DNA from: Liquorilactobacillus sucicola DSM 21376 = JCM 15457 | GTDB lineage: Bacteria; Bacillota; Bacilli; Lactobacillales; Lactobacillaceae | DNA length: 64,000 nt | Assembly: GCF_000612445.1 (NCBI RefSeq) | Contig: NZ_BALC01000002.1 | Location: 372,001 to 436,000, forward strand | Direction: 5' to 3' | Part shown: positions 9,812 to 19,261 of the stretch, piece by piece | How the letters are laid out: every line of letters starts with the position of its first letter | Numbering within the stretch: position 1 is the stretch's first letter | The notes under the pieces: model-generated | Databases searched by the model: none | Told to the model about the DNA's origin: nothing | Seen by the model: only the letters and a program-made list of their open reading frames with translations | Position numbers and translations under genes: made by a program

Positions 9812-11520
9812 TTAAACTGATTTATGATGATAATCTTTCTTGCGATAGAATAACAGACTTGAAAATCCCGCTAGAATGATGAAAGGTACAGCTTGATGAT
9901 AAGGTTTCATGAATGCTTTTTTTAATTGATAGTTGCCTTCTCGTTTGATGTCTTTTGCCATTCGTTTGATTAGCTGTTCTTGACGCAGACTATCTTGCTT
10001 GACCTTAGCGTATACTGCTGCGTAGATTTTTTGCTTCGTTGATGAAGGAAGTGCTGAACTGTTAGAAATATGCAGCAAGTTTCGTTGGTACTTTGTTTTG
10101 GCGCTTTCTTTAATACGGTCAGAAGAAATTGTCCGTGAGTGATGTGCCTTAGCAGCTCTGCCATTCTTGATAGATTTTCTAATACTTTCTTTAAAAGAAC
10201 TTTGGGATGCGGATGGTAGAGCAGAGGCTGTAATGTGATTATCAGCGTCTTTGAGCAAGGCTGCCTTAGCTGTTTTTAAATTAGCAGTTAAGGCGGAAAC
10301 AAAAATAGCTACTGCTAGAAGAGTGCCAATTTGTCTAAAAAGTCCTAAAACACTTTGGGATGCTGTCAAAAGCTCACCCGTGAATTTAGATGCTCCTAGG
10401 ACAACGATCGGTCCGGCTATTATGCCATATCCGCCTCCTATTAAGATGAAGCTGATCACCAGCTGGCTGTAATAGGCCGGATCAACAAAAGATAATACTA
10501 TATAACCAGCGCTCATTAACAGGAAACCTAGCAGCATCATTAAACGCGGCCCAGTTGTTTCGATCATGCGGCCACCGATAGGAGATAAAAGGAAGATCAT
10601 TAAGGATGCTGGCGTGATCATCAACGCTGCCATCAATTCGCTTTTACCAAGCACAGTTGTAAAAAAGGTAGGCATGATGACCATAACTGCTACTAGAAAA
10701 ACGCCGCTTAAAATCATGGCAAGCGACGCACCAACGAATTGACGGTCTTTAAACAAAACGAGCGGAATCATAGGAGCATGGCTATGCTTTTCAATAACAA
10801 TGAATAGGCCAAGGGAAAGAAGTGCAGTTGCTGCAAATATAATGATTGGGAAGCTGCGCCAGCCCCAATCATTTCCTTTGATTAATATCAGTGTTAAGGA
10901 AAACAACATAAGCATCGATAGCAGCATGCCAGTAAGATCAATTTTAGCTTTTATAGTTTTTTCATTTTTAAGTGGCAGGAAAGAAGCGGCAGGATAATTG
11001 CTAGAGCGATCAGGGGCAGGTTAATCAAGAAAATATAGCGCCAGCCTAGGTATTGTGTAATAATGCCACCGATAGTCGGACCGAGTGCTGCAGCCAGTCC
11101 TTGGGTTATTCCTAGAACCGTCAATACTGTCTTTCGATTTTCAATATTTACCGATGAGATCCCAATGGTCATGCTGGCGGGGAAAATAATTGCTGCACCG
11201 AGGCTTTGGATACCGCGTGCGGCGATCAAACAGCCTGCGTTTGGTGCACTTCCGGAGAATAACGAACCAAGTAAGAAGGCAGTCAAACCGATAAGGTAGA
11301 CCTTGTTTTTACCTAGAAGGTCTGCTATTCTTGCGCAGGGAATTGTGAAGACGGCAAATGTGATTGTATAAATATTGAGAGCCCATGAAAGATTTTCTAA
11401 ACTGACATTTAGTCCTGTTTGAATTTTGGGCAATGCGATATTCATGATGGTTGTGTCCAGCATACATAGAAAAATACCGATCGCCATTGCAAAGGTGATT
11501 ATTTTTTGTTTCTTATCCAT
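9812..11520 (-). pseudogene. MFS drug:H+ antiporter, DHA2/EmrB type, frameshifted
   Basis: The two reading frames together form one 14-TM major facilitator of the EmrB/QacA class. The first part (from ATG 11520) has the N-terminal TM segments, motif A-like RIADLLGKNKVYLIG, and motif C region GPTIGGIITQYLGWRYIF. It leaves frame near 10980-10982, in a short T run on the coding strand; one added T joins LPLKNEKTIKAKID to the second part. The last TM pair is preceded by a long polar loop (about residues 430-530) rich in Ser, Lys and Arg, common in lactobacillar members. A TetR gene is divergent 94 bases away and probably represses it. Substrate unknown. Confidence 0.85.
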
Positions 11521-11614
11521 AATAGATGCTCCTTGTCTTATTGTTTTTTGCTTGTTTTACACGATAGCATGGGGTACTCTTTGTTTATAGATTTCGTTTA
11601 CAGAAAGGGCGTTT

Positions 11615-12163
11615 TTGTTAACTATGTCACCGCAAGAAATGAAAAACAAAAAGCTGATTGATATTTTTCAAGCATTCATTAATTTGCTGCAGGTCAAAAA
11701 CAGTGAGACCATCACGATCACTGAGCTCACACAAAAAGCAGGGGTTTCAAGAACATATTATTACAAGCACTTCACGACTTTTGATGATATAATCAGTGAA
11801 TTTGAGATGCTGAGTATTATTAAGTATATTCGGCAGTTGCCTAATCAGGCTAAATTGAACTTTTCAACATTGATGGAACATTACTTTCAGTTGGCATTGA
11901 GTAACATTGATTCACAGTTGACGTTATTGCGATCCGGCAAGGAGCAGGTTATGATAAAATCATTTGTGACTACTTATCAGTATCTTCTGCAAAACGACAT
12001 GTTAATTAAATTCTCAAAAAACGGACGCTCAGAGGATAAATATTGGGCGGATTTTATTGCAGGAGCAGTTGTTAATACATCACTTGGCTGGTTGAAACGC
12101 GGAGCAACTGAAACACCGAGGTATATGGGAGAAAAAATGGCTTCCTTTTTAGAACTGAATTGA
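11615..12163 (+). CDS. TetR/AcrR-family transcriptional regulator
   Basis: About 182 residues. The N-terminal helix-turn-helix is clear: ETITITELTQKAGVSRTYYY followed by KHFTTFDDII. The C-terminal part matches the TetR C-terminal domain of lactic acid bacterial regulators. TTG 11615 is 5-6 bases from AAAGGG (11604-11609); ATG 11624 is an alternative with longer spacing. It is divergent from the EmrB-like pump and most likely its local drug-responsive repressor. A bidirectional terminator follows. Confidence 0.85.
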   Translation: MLTMSPQEMKNKKLIDIFQAFINLLQVKNSETITITELTQKAGVSRTYYYKHFTTFDDIISEFEMLSIIKYIRQLPNQAKLNFSTLMEHYFQLALSNIDSQLTLLRSGKEQVMIKSFVTTYQYLLQNDMLIKFSKNGRSEDKYWADFIAGAVVNTSLGWLKRGATETPRYMGEKMASFLELN

Positions 12164-12230
12164 ACAGTTAAGTGATATTCTTGGAGAGTAAAATGCATAT
12201 TAAGAAGTTCAAGCGAAACCTGCACGACTA

Positions 12231-12282
12231 AAAAAGAGATTGTCGAAAATCACTGGCGATTTTCGACAATCTCTTTTATTTT
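12231..12282. terminator. Bidirectional intrinsic terminator
   Basis: Near-perfect 20-bp stem (AAAGAGATTGTCGAAAATC pairing with its complement at 12258-12277), short loop, and T-rich tracts on both sides. It lies between the convergent tetR-like and oligopeptide-binding genes and should serve both. Confidence 0.9.
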
Positions 12283-12365
12283 GACACCATGTTTGATTTT
12301 ATATTTGTACGAATCAAAGCGGTGTAATAGCTATCTGCTGATATATTATTCTTGTGAAAGTTTTG

Positions 12366-14009
12366 TTATTTTTTATAGGCGTACTTGTAGTTCCACTGAG
12401 CGCCTGCTGTATTGTGAATGATACCCTTGATGTCATTCTTTTGCAGATAAGCAGTAACTTGTTGGTAAACAGGTGTCATCCCTTGTTCGCTGTTAAGGAG
12501 ACGAGCTGCTTGTACCAAATCACTCCAACGTTTGTGTTGATCATTGGCATCATCGTTCTGTGCCCGCCTAATAAGTTCGTCATACTTGGCGCTAGAATAC
12601 TTGCCATAGTTATAAGCTGTATTGGATTCAGGAATCTGCAGGAAAGTAATCGGATCATTGAAATCTCCACCCCAGCCAGAAAGGAAGATATCAAAGTTGC
12701 CTTGCAGAGCATTTTGCTGTGCATTCTTGCCAGGAATACTATTAACTTTGATATTTAGGCCAGGTAAAACCTTGGCGTACGTTGATTGCAAGTATTGAGC
12801 AATCACGCTGCCATTTGAATCATCATTTGAAGCTAGTAGCGAAAGGTCTAATTTCTTTTGACCAATTTCCTTTAAACCTTGGGTCCAATGCTGTTTAGCA
12901 AGCTTAGTATCGCGTTTGACTGTATTTTTGACGAATTGCTGATCGGCAAAGTCCTTACCTGTCTGCGGATCACTTGCTAGATCAGAAGCGACAAACCCTT
13001 TAGGTGTCTGCGAACCGTTTCCAAGAATCTTCTGAATCAGAACATCGCGATCAATGGCTAAGGACAATGCCAGACGAATGTTCTGATTATTGAATGCTGC
13101 ACGTTTGACTGGATCGCTGTCTTTAAAATTGTATTGCAGGTAAGAAACATATGAATATGGGTACTGCTTGAATTGTGAACTGTGCTTGAAATTCTTGACC
13201 TGTTGACCCGCGAGCGGTGTTAGGTCAAGTTTTCCTTGCTGGTAGAGCTCTTGCCCGGTAGTTGGGCTTTCGACAACTAAGTAGTTGATCTCACGCAGCT
13301 TAACGACTTTCTTATCCCAGTATTGATTGTTTTTGACGAATTGCCACTTGTTGCCGGTTCCGTTCCATTTTTTGATCTTGAATGGGCCTGAGTAGACCAT
13401 GTACTGTGATTTTGTTGCATATTTCTTACCATATTTTTCAACCACTTTTTGATTTTGTGGTCCAAATAATGGGTAGGCCATTAGAACTTTAAAGTAGGCA
13501 ATTGGTTTATCAAGTTTGATCACGACAGTTTTGCTGTCGGGAGCAGATATGCCAACTGAACTTGGAGCCTTCTTACCAGCACTAATATCATCTGCGTTCT
13601 GTATCCCGCTGAACAAGTAAGCGTATGTTGATTTTGTTTTAGGTGTTAGTGTTCGACGCCAAGAATAAACAAAATCACGAGCGGTGATCTTGTCACCATT
13701 ACTCCATTTAGCGTTCCTCAGCTTGAAGGTCCATGTCTTGCCATCCTTTGAAACTGAACTGCTTTTTGCCAGTCCTGGTGAGACTTTACCATTTTTGCCG
13801 AGACGATAGAAACTCTCGAAGACATTGCCAGTTTGACCGTAGCCGCTTGCTTTTGAGATATCGATTGTATCAAGCGGGGCAGTGGCACTTAGATTCAAAA
13901 CCTGTTTTTTGTCGTTTGAATTGCTTTCTGCTGATTTTCCACAAGCTGTGAGTGTCAAAACTAAAGCACTCAGAGCAAGCAATGATAATGCTGCTTTTAG
14001 TTTGCGCAT
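12366..14009 (-). CDS. Oligopeptide ABC transporter substrate-binding lipoprotein (OppA family)
   Basis: 547 residues, full length for solute-binding family 5. The signal ends in a lipobox LTAC with lipidated Cys at residue 23. The conserved block KDGKTWTFKLRNAKWSNGD (residues about 88-106) and ARDFVYSWRRTL are diagnostic of OppA/DppA proteins, and GWGGDFNDPITFL appears near the C-terminus. No permease or ATPase genes are adjacent, so it is an orphan receptor that would use an Opp core encoded elsewhere. A T-box leader lies directly upstream, so its expression should rise when one charged tRNA, probably methionyl, is scarce. Confidence 0.92.
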   Translation of the reverse strand: MRKLKAALSLLALSALVLTLTACGKSAESNSNDKKQVLNLSATAPLDTIDISKASGYGQTGNVFESFYRLGKNGKVSPGLAKSSSVSKDGKTWTFKLRNAKWSNGDKITARDFVYSWRRTLTPKTKSTYAYLFSGIQNADDISAGKKAPSSVGISAPDSKTVVIKLDKPIAYFKVLMAYPLFGPQNQKVVEKYGKKYATKSQYMVYSGPFKIKKWNGTGNKWQFVKNNQYWDKKVVKLREINYLVVESPTTGQELYQQGKLDLTPLAGQQVKNFKHSSQFKQYPYSYVSYLQYNFKDSDPVKRAAFNNQNIRLALSLAIDRDVLIQKILGNGSQTPKGFVASDLASDPQTGKDFADQQFVKNTVKRDTKLAKQHWTQGLKEIGQKKLDLSLLASNDDSNGSVIAQYLQSTYAKVLPGLNIKVNSIPGKNAQQNALQGNFDIFLSGWGGDFNDPITFLQIPESNTAYNYGKYSSAKYDELIRRAQNDDANDQHKRWSDLVQAARLLNSEQGMTPVYQQVTAYLQKNDIKGIIHNTAGAQWNYKYAYKK

Positions 14010-14111
14010 GATGCTTCCCCCTAGAAAATTTTAGATAACTTGTAATTAATATTTGGTTTAATTAATGCTGTTATTTTAGTTGCTTCACATCCTTTGACGA
14101 TAAGCTTGCAG

Positions 14112-14378
14112 TTAAAAAAGCTCTCATCCTTGTACATCAAACTCGATGTACAGGGACGAAAGCTTTTCGCGGTACCACCCATGTTTGCAGGCTGCCGGCC
14201 TGCATCTCTAGAGCACACAAAGAAGTATGCTGCAGATTATATCGTATCTTCACGGGGTGCCGCAATTCTTGCTGTCACCCTAAACTCCAAGGCCATCTTC
14301 GGTCATTTTTCTGCTGCGTTCTCACACTATCAACGCTCGCTTAGAGCTTAATCAATGACGTACTCTTCTCTTCATCGT
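14112..14378 (-). promoter_or_regulatory. T-box leader (probably methionine) upstream of the OppA-type gene
   Basis: On the minus strand the T-box core GGGTGGTACCGCG (14168-14180 plus coordinates) is followed by the terminator hairpin (CCCTGTACATC pairing with GATGTACAAGG) and a T run at 14114-14119. Upstream is a Stem I with the AGTA-type motif and a GTCATT/AATGAC helix closing the specifier loop. The specifier strand reads GAAGATGGCCTTGGAG, nearly the same as the leader of the methionine synthase gene at 40170 (GAAAATGGTCTTGGAG). The shared ATG argues for methionine; GAT (Asp) in this copy cannot be excluded. Confidence 0.88.
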
Positions 14379-14403
14379 TTTATTTTATTGGCTTATGCTA
14401 TTA

Positions 14404-14432
14404 AATCTACTCATTTTCGTGTTAATTGTCAA
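14404..14432 (-). promoter_or_regulatory. Promoter of the T-box/oppA-type transcript
   Basis: Minus-strand TTGACA (plus 14427-14432), 17-base spacer, TAGATT (plus 14404-14409), about 20 bases before the start of the T-box structure. Confidence 0.75.
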
Positions 14433-14615
14433 CAATTTATTAATTTTTTTCTGATATATAGTAAATAAAATATTTAAAATGTTAAAAAGACATAAATATA
14501 GTTAAGAAAGTATGACACTTGTACCATAGCTTAGAGAGTTAAGGTGAAGTTAAAATGTTCGTGCTAGTATAGGTACAGATTGAAGCTTAATTAAAATGAA
14601 GAGGGGGAGATTCTC

Positions 14616-15188
14616 ATGGCAGAGATTGAACGTTGGGTACCATTTGTTTTAAACATGACCGGTTTGGCTGTCGCTATTAAAGTAGGTATTTCTAGGTTGA
14701 CTGAAAAAAATGTCTGGAAAATTTTGACAGTCGTTTCTCTAGGTATGTATCTGTTAGTGGTTGGCTACCTCGTTTTTTCACCAACTCCCGATTCATATCG
14801 CGCGGTACCAGCGTCATTATTCAGGTTTGGGTCGATCCCTATCAATCTCGTTCCTTTCAGGTACATTGATACGGGATTCTTCTTGAACATTCTAATGACG
14901 GTTCCGTTGGGTGGATATTTGTTTTTGATTAAGCATTTGAAGTTTAAACAGGTGCTGCTATTCGGCGTAGGTGTAGGAACTGCGATTGAATTCAGCCAAC
15001 TTGTTTATGACCTTTTATTCCAGATCTCACGCTGGATCGATATCAACGATGTTATTACGAATGCTCTAGGAGTAGTAGTTGGATATGTATTAGTTTCGTT
15101 ATTGAAAAAATCAGCAATAAAAAATATTGTTCAGTTGTTTGAGTATTCGAGCCAAACTAAACGCTTAAAAGAGAAGAGACATAGATGA
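14616..15188 (+). CDS. VanZ-like family membrane protein
   Basis: 190 residues with about five hydrophobic segments. VanZ-family landmarks are present: INLVPFRYI, LNILMTVPLGGYLF, a GVGTAIEFSQL motif and IDINDVITNALGVVVGY. Family members are small membrane proteins; the founding member lowers teicoplanin susceptibility, but most homologues have no known role. RBS GAGGGGGAGA precedes ATG 14616. It appears monocistronic, divergent from the T-box/oppA unit and followed by a dispersed repeat. Confidence 0.85.
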   Translation: MAEIERWVPFVLNMTGLAVAIKVGISRLTEKNVWKILTVVSLGMYLLVVGYLVFSPTPDSYRAVPASLFRFGSIPINLVPFRYIDTGFFLNILMTVPLGGYLFLIKHLKFKQVLLFGVGVGTAIEFSQLVYDLLFQISRWIDINDVITNALGVVVGYVLVSLLKKSAIKNIVQLFEYSSQTKRLKEKRHR

Positions 15189-15322
15189 GGCAAGTGTAAT
15201 TCGAATTTTACAGTTTCAGAACGCTGTTAAAAAGAGTATGTGTGCTAATAAATTGGAAAAGTTTGAATGTCAACTGACCACAAGCTCTTTGCAATGGTCA
15301 GCGTGAGAGTAGCCGTGGAATT

Positions 15323-15395
15323 CCGACTTACAAAGTACGCTTATATTAAGTAAAAAAAGAGCCTAGCTCAAAACTTTACTTTCGATCCAAGCTCA
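15323..15395 (-). repeat. Dispersed hairpin-tail repeat, copy B (degenerate)
   Basis: GACTTACAAAGTACGCTTATA tail (diverged) followed by AGCCTAGCTC and its partial complement at 15386-15395. It lies between convergent genes. An unrelated small inverted repeat (GACCA/TGGTC) occurs just upstream around 15277-15301. Confidence 0.55.
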
Positions 15396-15416
15396 ATGTA
15401 TTTTTAATACAGCATA

Positions 15417-16688
15417 TTATCTGACCAACTTGCCATTAGGGAAGTGCGAGATAGGTGCAAGAATAGAAAAATCAGTACCAAATCTTTTCAAGGAATTATA
15501 ATTGGCAGTCAAATCATTAAAAAGAAGGTAGCGCATGTGATCGTGCAGGTCATGATTGTGCATATAATGCGGTCTATTGAACTGAGCTAAAACTTCTTTT
15601 TCACGTGTATCGGGTGAAACAATATAAAGCATAATGTTGCGCTTATTGATCTGGTATAAATCATCCATGCGGTTCATGCCAGACATGATTGAAGTTGATT
15701 TCTCAACTTCAAAAGCAGCAATTGGCTCATCATCTCTTGAAAACCAGATAACGTCGATGAGGGAGACTGTTTCTTTTAAGTGTCGGTCAGCTATCTGCTG
15801 AATTGATTGCGGTAGGACAGGAAGAGAATAATCACCCAGTCGTTTACCCTCGAAACGTCTATTGTGGTCATTTATTGCGATCCAAGACTTATAGCCAATA
15901 TTGTTTCCAATGTCTGCGAGCATGTATTGAATCTGATAGTGAATATTTTTAGCAAGCTTGCTATTTTCTACTGAACGCAGTCTTTTTTGCGTTTTACTGG
16001 TACTTACTTGAACGTATTTTTCCGCGTTTTCGGGGATGACGTAGTTGAGTTTGCCGATATCAAAAAGAAATGCAGAAACCGCACCGAGATCTTTTGAAAA
16101 TAACCCGCCTAACTGATTGAGCTCAATGATGCCATCACGCAGCTTGAAGTAATGATCCCAGCGACCAAGTCGGATATTTGAATTGGTCAGTAAATTGTAT
16201 CCTTCGACGATTTTGGTGTTGAAAGGACAGAAGATCGTCGGCTCAAGAAAGTAGAGAATATTTGCAACTGCGGGTCCGAGACCTTTGATTTTTGCCTCGG
16301 CCAGCTTATTGACAGCCAACAACATTTTCAGTTCATTTTTGGTATTGAGAATTGCATTCAAACACTCAGCGAAAAGTAATTGATTTTTTCGGTTTTCATA
16401 GATATCCGGTATTCTTAGTTTGGGTTTCCACATAAATGCATGTTTGGCGCCCTTAAAGATTTCATGTTGCGAGGCAATAATATTCATCACTGTTTCAAGC
16501 GCGGAACCATGAAGATCGCGTGGGAAAGTTCCATCTTGGATCGTGGAAACGATCTTTTGGGTACCTTTCCGAACACCATTAAAAGCTTTTAAACGTTCTT
16601 CACTATGTATGATCCATGTTTGGTACAGAAGTTCATTGTTTTGCATATATTGCGAAAAGATGTCAGTGAGATATGTTGAATCTACCAT
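15417..16688 (-). CDS. Helix-hairpin-helix plus PD-(D/E)XK nuclease-like protein
   Basis: 423 residues from the ATG at 16688, which has AGAAAGGAAA upstream; longer in-frame starts lack a ribosome site. Around residues 130-165 the text KIKGLGPAVANILYFLEPT resembles a DNA-glycosylase-type helix-hairpin-helix with an adjacent FCPFNTKI. The C-terminal half has an endonuclease-like core: IDVIWFS then IAAFEVEKSTSI, that is D-x(n)-E-V-E-K, fitting a PD-(D/E)XK fold. No methyltransferase or helicase is nearby. It may be an orphan restriction-like or repair nuclease; activity and substrate are unknown. I do not recognise a named family. Confidence 0.6.
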   Translation of the reverse strand: MVDSTYLTDIFSQYMQNNELLYQTWIIHSEERLKAFNGVRKGTQKIVSTIQDGTFPRDLHGSALETVMNIIASQHEIFKGAKHAFMWKPKLRIPDIYENRKNQLLFAECLNAILNTKNELKMLLAVNKLAEAKIKGLGPAVANILYFLEPTIFCPFNTKIVEGYNLLTNSNIRLGRWDHYFKLRDGIIELNQLGGLFSKDLGAVSAFLFDIGKLNYVIPENAEKYVQVSTSKTQKRLRSVENSKLAKNIHYQIQYMLADIGNNIGYKSWIAINDHNRRFEGKRLGDYSLPVLPQSIQQIADRHLKETVSLIDVIWFSRDDEPIAAFEVEKSTSIMSGMNRMDDLYQINKRNIMLYIVSPDTREKEVLAQFNRPHYMHNHDLHDHMRYLLFNDLTANYNSLKRFGTDFSILAPISHFPNGKLVR

Positions 16689-16799
16689 TAAAATTTCCTT
16701 TCTTCTGAATGGCACAGTCAGATGCGTTATTTTTGTACGCTTAAAGTATACTCTAGAATTGTCTGTGATAATAATGTTTGGTTTAAAACTAACAAAAAA

Positions 16800-16845
16800 A
16801 ACTCTGCAAAACATGTGGTCGCTGCTGCATGTTTTGCAGAGTTAT
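16800..16845 (-). terminator. Terminator of the copper operon
   Basis: A 14-15 bp stem (ACTCTGCAAAACATG with its complement at 16828-16842), 12-base loop, then an eight-T run on the minus strand. It follows the last small gene of the copper operon. Confidence 0.85.
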
Positions 16846-16891
16846 TTAGAGTAATCAATGATCTCAGTACCGGATTGCGACTAGGTGCAAT

Positions 16892-17002
16892 CTAATGAAA
16901 GATATTCATTAAAACTGTACCGGCGAGCAAAGAAAACACAACATAGATGAGTGCTGCTGCAATTGTTTTGCTTGTCTCTTTTTTTGAATTTTGTTTATTC
17001 AT
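16892..17002 (-). CDS. Small membrane peptide at the end of the copper operon (36 residues)
   Basis: ATG at 17002 with GGAGGTAAAA upstream, stop TAG at 16892-16894. It starts with about 13 polar residues (MNKQNSKKETSKT), then one hydrophobic segment (IAAALIYVVFSLLAGTVLM) and ends NIFH. It begins 17 bases after the copA stop and is followed by the operon terminator, so it is co-transcribed with copper genes. The single-span topology suggests a membrane partner of the copper ATPase or an unrelated stress peptide; no family is recognised. Confidence 0.6.
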   Translation of the reverse strand: MNKQNSKKETSKTIAAALIYVVFSLLAGTVLMNIFH

Positions 17003-17019
17003 TTTTACCTCCGTTCAGA

Positions 17020-18945
17020 TCAGACAGCTGGCGCTGTGTGAGTAAGCTTGACCCTATTCAGCAATAAAGAGCTTGCAACAACTGAAATGGAACTCAGTGC
17101 CATGAAGACACCCGCTAACTCTGGACTCAGTATCAACCCAAGACCAGAGAAGAGACCGGCAGCGACAGGGATTCCAAGTGTATTGTAGATAAAAGCCCAG
17201 AAGAGGTTTAACTTAATGCGATTGAAAGTTTTTTGACTCAATTCAAGGGCACGTACAACATCCAACAGGTCATTTTTAACAAGGACGATGCCACCTGATT
17301 CGATTGCAATATCAGTTCCAGAACCCATGGCGATCCCCACGTTGGCAGTTGTCAGGGCAGGAGCATCGTTAATTCCATCGCCGACGAATGCTAAGGGGGC
17401 TTGTTGCTGTAATTCCTTAACCTTATCAGCTTTGTCGCCAGGCAAAACATCTGCTATCACTTCATCAATGCCAACGTGATCCGCAATAGCGCGTGCAACG
17501 TGCTTGTTGTCGCCAGTCAACATGACAGTTCGCAGGCCGCGTTTTTTCAGAGCAGCAATTGCTGCAGCTGAACTCTTTTTCGGTGTATCTTGAACAGCGA
17601 TCAATCCGATAATCTTATCATCAAAACCAACTATCACGACAGTTTTTGCCTCATTTTGCAACTGGACCATTTTAGCGGCAGTTTGATCATCAAGCTGATA
17701 ATCTGTGAGCAGCCGTTGGTTGCCAATGAAGGCTTTTTTATTACTGATTTGAGCTTGAATACCTTTGCCTTCGATCGCAGTGAAGTTTTGCGCTTCATGC
17801 GCCACGATACCTGCTTCTTTGGCTTTATTCAAGATGGCAGCTGCGAGGGGATGTTCTGAGGTAGCTTCAAGGTTGACCGCGACTTCAAGGACTTTCTGTT
17901 GGTCACCGATAATGTCTGTAACTCTCGGCTTGCCGACTGTAATCGTGCCTGTTTTATCGAATACAACCGTTTTGATACTGTTGGCAGCCTCAAGAATCTC
18001 ACCGTTTTTGATTAAAATACCCATTTTGGCACTGCGGCCAGTTCCAACCATCAAAGCTGTAGGCGTTGCAATTCCAAGGGCACAAGGGCAGGCAATGATA
18101 ATGACAGAAACGGCAAAGAGCATTGCGTTGACAAGACTTGCTCCTAGTAGGGTGTACCAGACAACAAAAGTCAAAATAGCAACGATGATGACAATAGGGA
18201 CAAAAATATCGGCAATCTTATCAACCGTTTTTTGAATAGGAGCATGACTGGTCTGCGCTTTTTTAACCAATTCGACGATTTGCGCAAGCAGTGTATCGTT
18301 GCCGACCTTAGAGGCTTTGAACATAAACGTTCCAGTGTTATTGATAGTTGAACCGATAACAGCATCACCTGTTTTTTTGGCGACAGGAATGCTTTCCCCG
18401 GTAACCATTGATTCATCAATGGTAGAACTGCCTTCGGTGATGATCCCGTCAACAGCTACTTTCTGACCAGGTTTGACACGGATAAGATCGCCAACTTCAA
18501 CTTTCGTTAAGGGGATCTTCATCATTTTACCGTCACGCAGGACTAAGGCATCTTTGGCTTGAAGATCCATTAGTTTCTCAACAGCACCGGAGGCCGCATG
18601 TTTCATCTTCTCTTCAAAAACTTGGCCTAATAGAACGAATGTAATGACAAAAGCTGCACTTTCATAGAAAACCGGTTGATGTGTCAGCATTGCATAGATA
18701 CTGTAAAAATAGGCTGTGAATGTCCCAATTGCGACCAGAGTGTCCATATTGGCATGGTGATTAAGAAATGAAGCCCACGCACTCTGCAGAAACTGGCGGC
18801 CGGAGATAACCATAACAGCAGTCGTGAGCAGGAACATTGTCCACATTCCTCCGGGAAGATCATAACCGAATGGCATGATTATCATCCCGATAAACATCGG
18901 AAACGAGACGATCAATGAAAAGACAAATCGGTTTTTGATGTTCAT
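17020..18945 (-). CDS. copA: Copper-exporting P1B-type ATPase
   Basis: 641 residues. P1B-1 features are complete: TGES actuator, CPC at residues 286-288 in IACPCALG, phosphorylation site DKTGT (Asp330), SEHPL, MLTGDN and GDGINDAP, and the Cu+ site residues YN in AFIYNTLGIP and MALSS in the last helix. The YN and MxxSS pair points to Cu+ export. The protein has no N-terminal heavy-metal-associated CxxC domain; residue 1 begins just before the first membrane helix. Its start overlaps the stop of a cupredoxin gene (TAATG), so the soluble copper-binding step may be done by the two upstream cupredoxins. Confidence 0.93.
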   Translation of the reverse strand: MNIKNRFVFSLIVSFPMFIGMIIMPFGYDLPGGMWTMFLLTTAVMVISGRQFLQSAWASFLNHHANMDTLVAIGTFTAYFYSIYAMLTHQPVFYESAAFVITFVLLGQVFEEKMKHAASGAVEKLMDLQAKDALVLRDGKMMKIPLTKVEVGDLIRVKPGQKVAVDGIITEGSSTIDESMVTGESIPVAKKTGDAVIGSTINNTGTFMFKASKVGNDTLLAQIVELVKKAQTSHAPIQKTVDKIADIFVPIVIIVAILTFVVWYTLLGASLVNAMLFAVSVIIIACPCALGIATPTALMVGTGRSAKMGILIKNGEILEAANSIKTVVFDKTGTITVGKPRVTDIIGDQQKVLEVAVNLEATSEHPLAAAILNKAKEAGIVAHEAQNFTAIEGKGIQAQISNKKAFIGNQRLLTDYQLDDQTAAKMVQLQNEAKTVVIVGFDDKIIGLIAVQDTPKKSSAAAIAALKKRGLRTVMLTGDNKHVARAIADHVGIDEVIADVLPGDKADKVKELQQQAPLAFVGDGINDAPALTTANVGIAMGSGTDIAIESGGIVLVKNDLLDVVRALELSQKTFNRIKLNLFWAFIYNTLGIPVAAGLFSGLGLILSPELAGVFMALSSISVVASSLLLNRVKLTHTAPAV

Positions 18946-19217
18946 TATTTGATCACTACTTTCCCGTGAAACATGTTCATCCCACAGCTGAACTGGTGTT
19001 CACCGGGGATTCTAGTGTCGATTGTGAAGACTTTTTCTTGGTTGAGCGGCAGTTTCTCCTTGATTCCAAAGTCGGGAAGAACTACCGTGTCCAAACAACC
19101 TTTTTCGCTGATTCTTTTAAAACTCAGATGAGCAGGCACGCCTTTCTTCAAGACTACGGTTGCAGGCTGGTAGCCGCCATCGACGATTACGCTTGCATCT
19201 TGAATCTTTTTTGTCAT
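18945..19217 (-). CDS. Soluble cupredoxin-domain protein
   Basis: 90 residues, one cupredoxin domain with no signal peptide or membrane anchor. Likely copper ligands are Cys41 (KGCLD), Cys78, Met80 or Met82 and His84 in CGMNMFHGK. It is a short paralogue of the membrane-anchored cupredoxin encoded just upstream (shared DFGI and CGMNMFHGKV blocks). Lack of an export signal suggests a cytosolic copper carrier, which would be unusual because cupredoxins normally act outside the membrane. Its stop overlaps the copA start. Confidence 0.82.
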   Translation of the reverse strand: MTKKIQDASVIVDGGYQPATVVLKKGVPAHLSFKRISEKGCLDTVVLPDFGIKEKLPLNQEKVFTIDTRIPGEHQFSCGMNMFHGKVVIK

Positions 19218-19261
19218 TCTTAACGCCTCCTTGATATTTATTAAGATAGCAACCTGTTATT

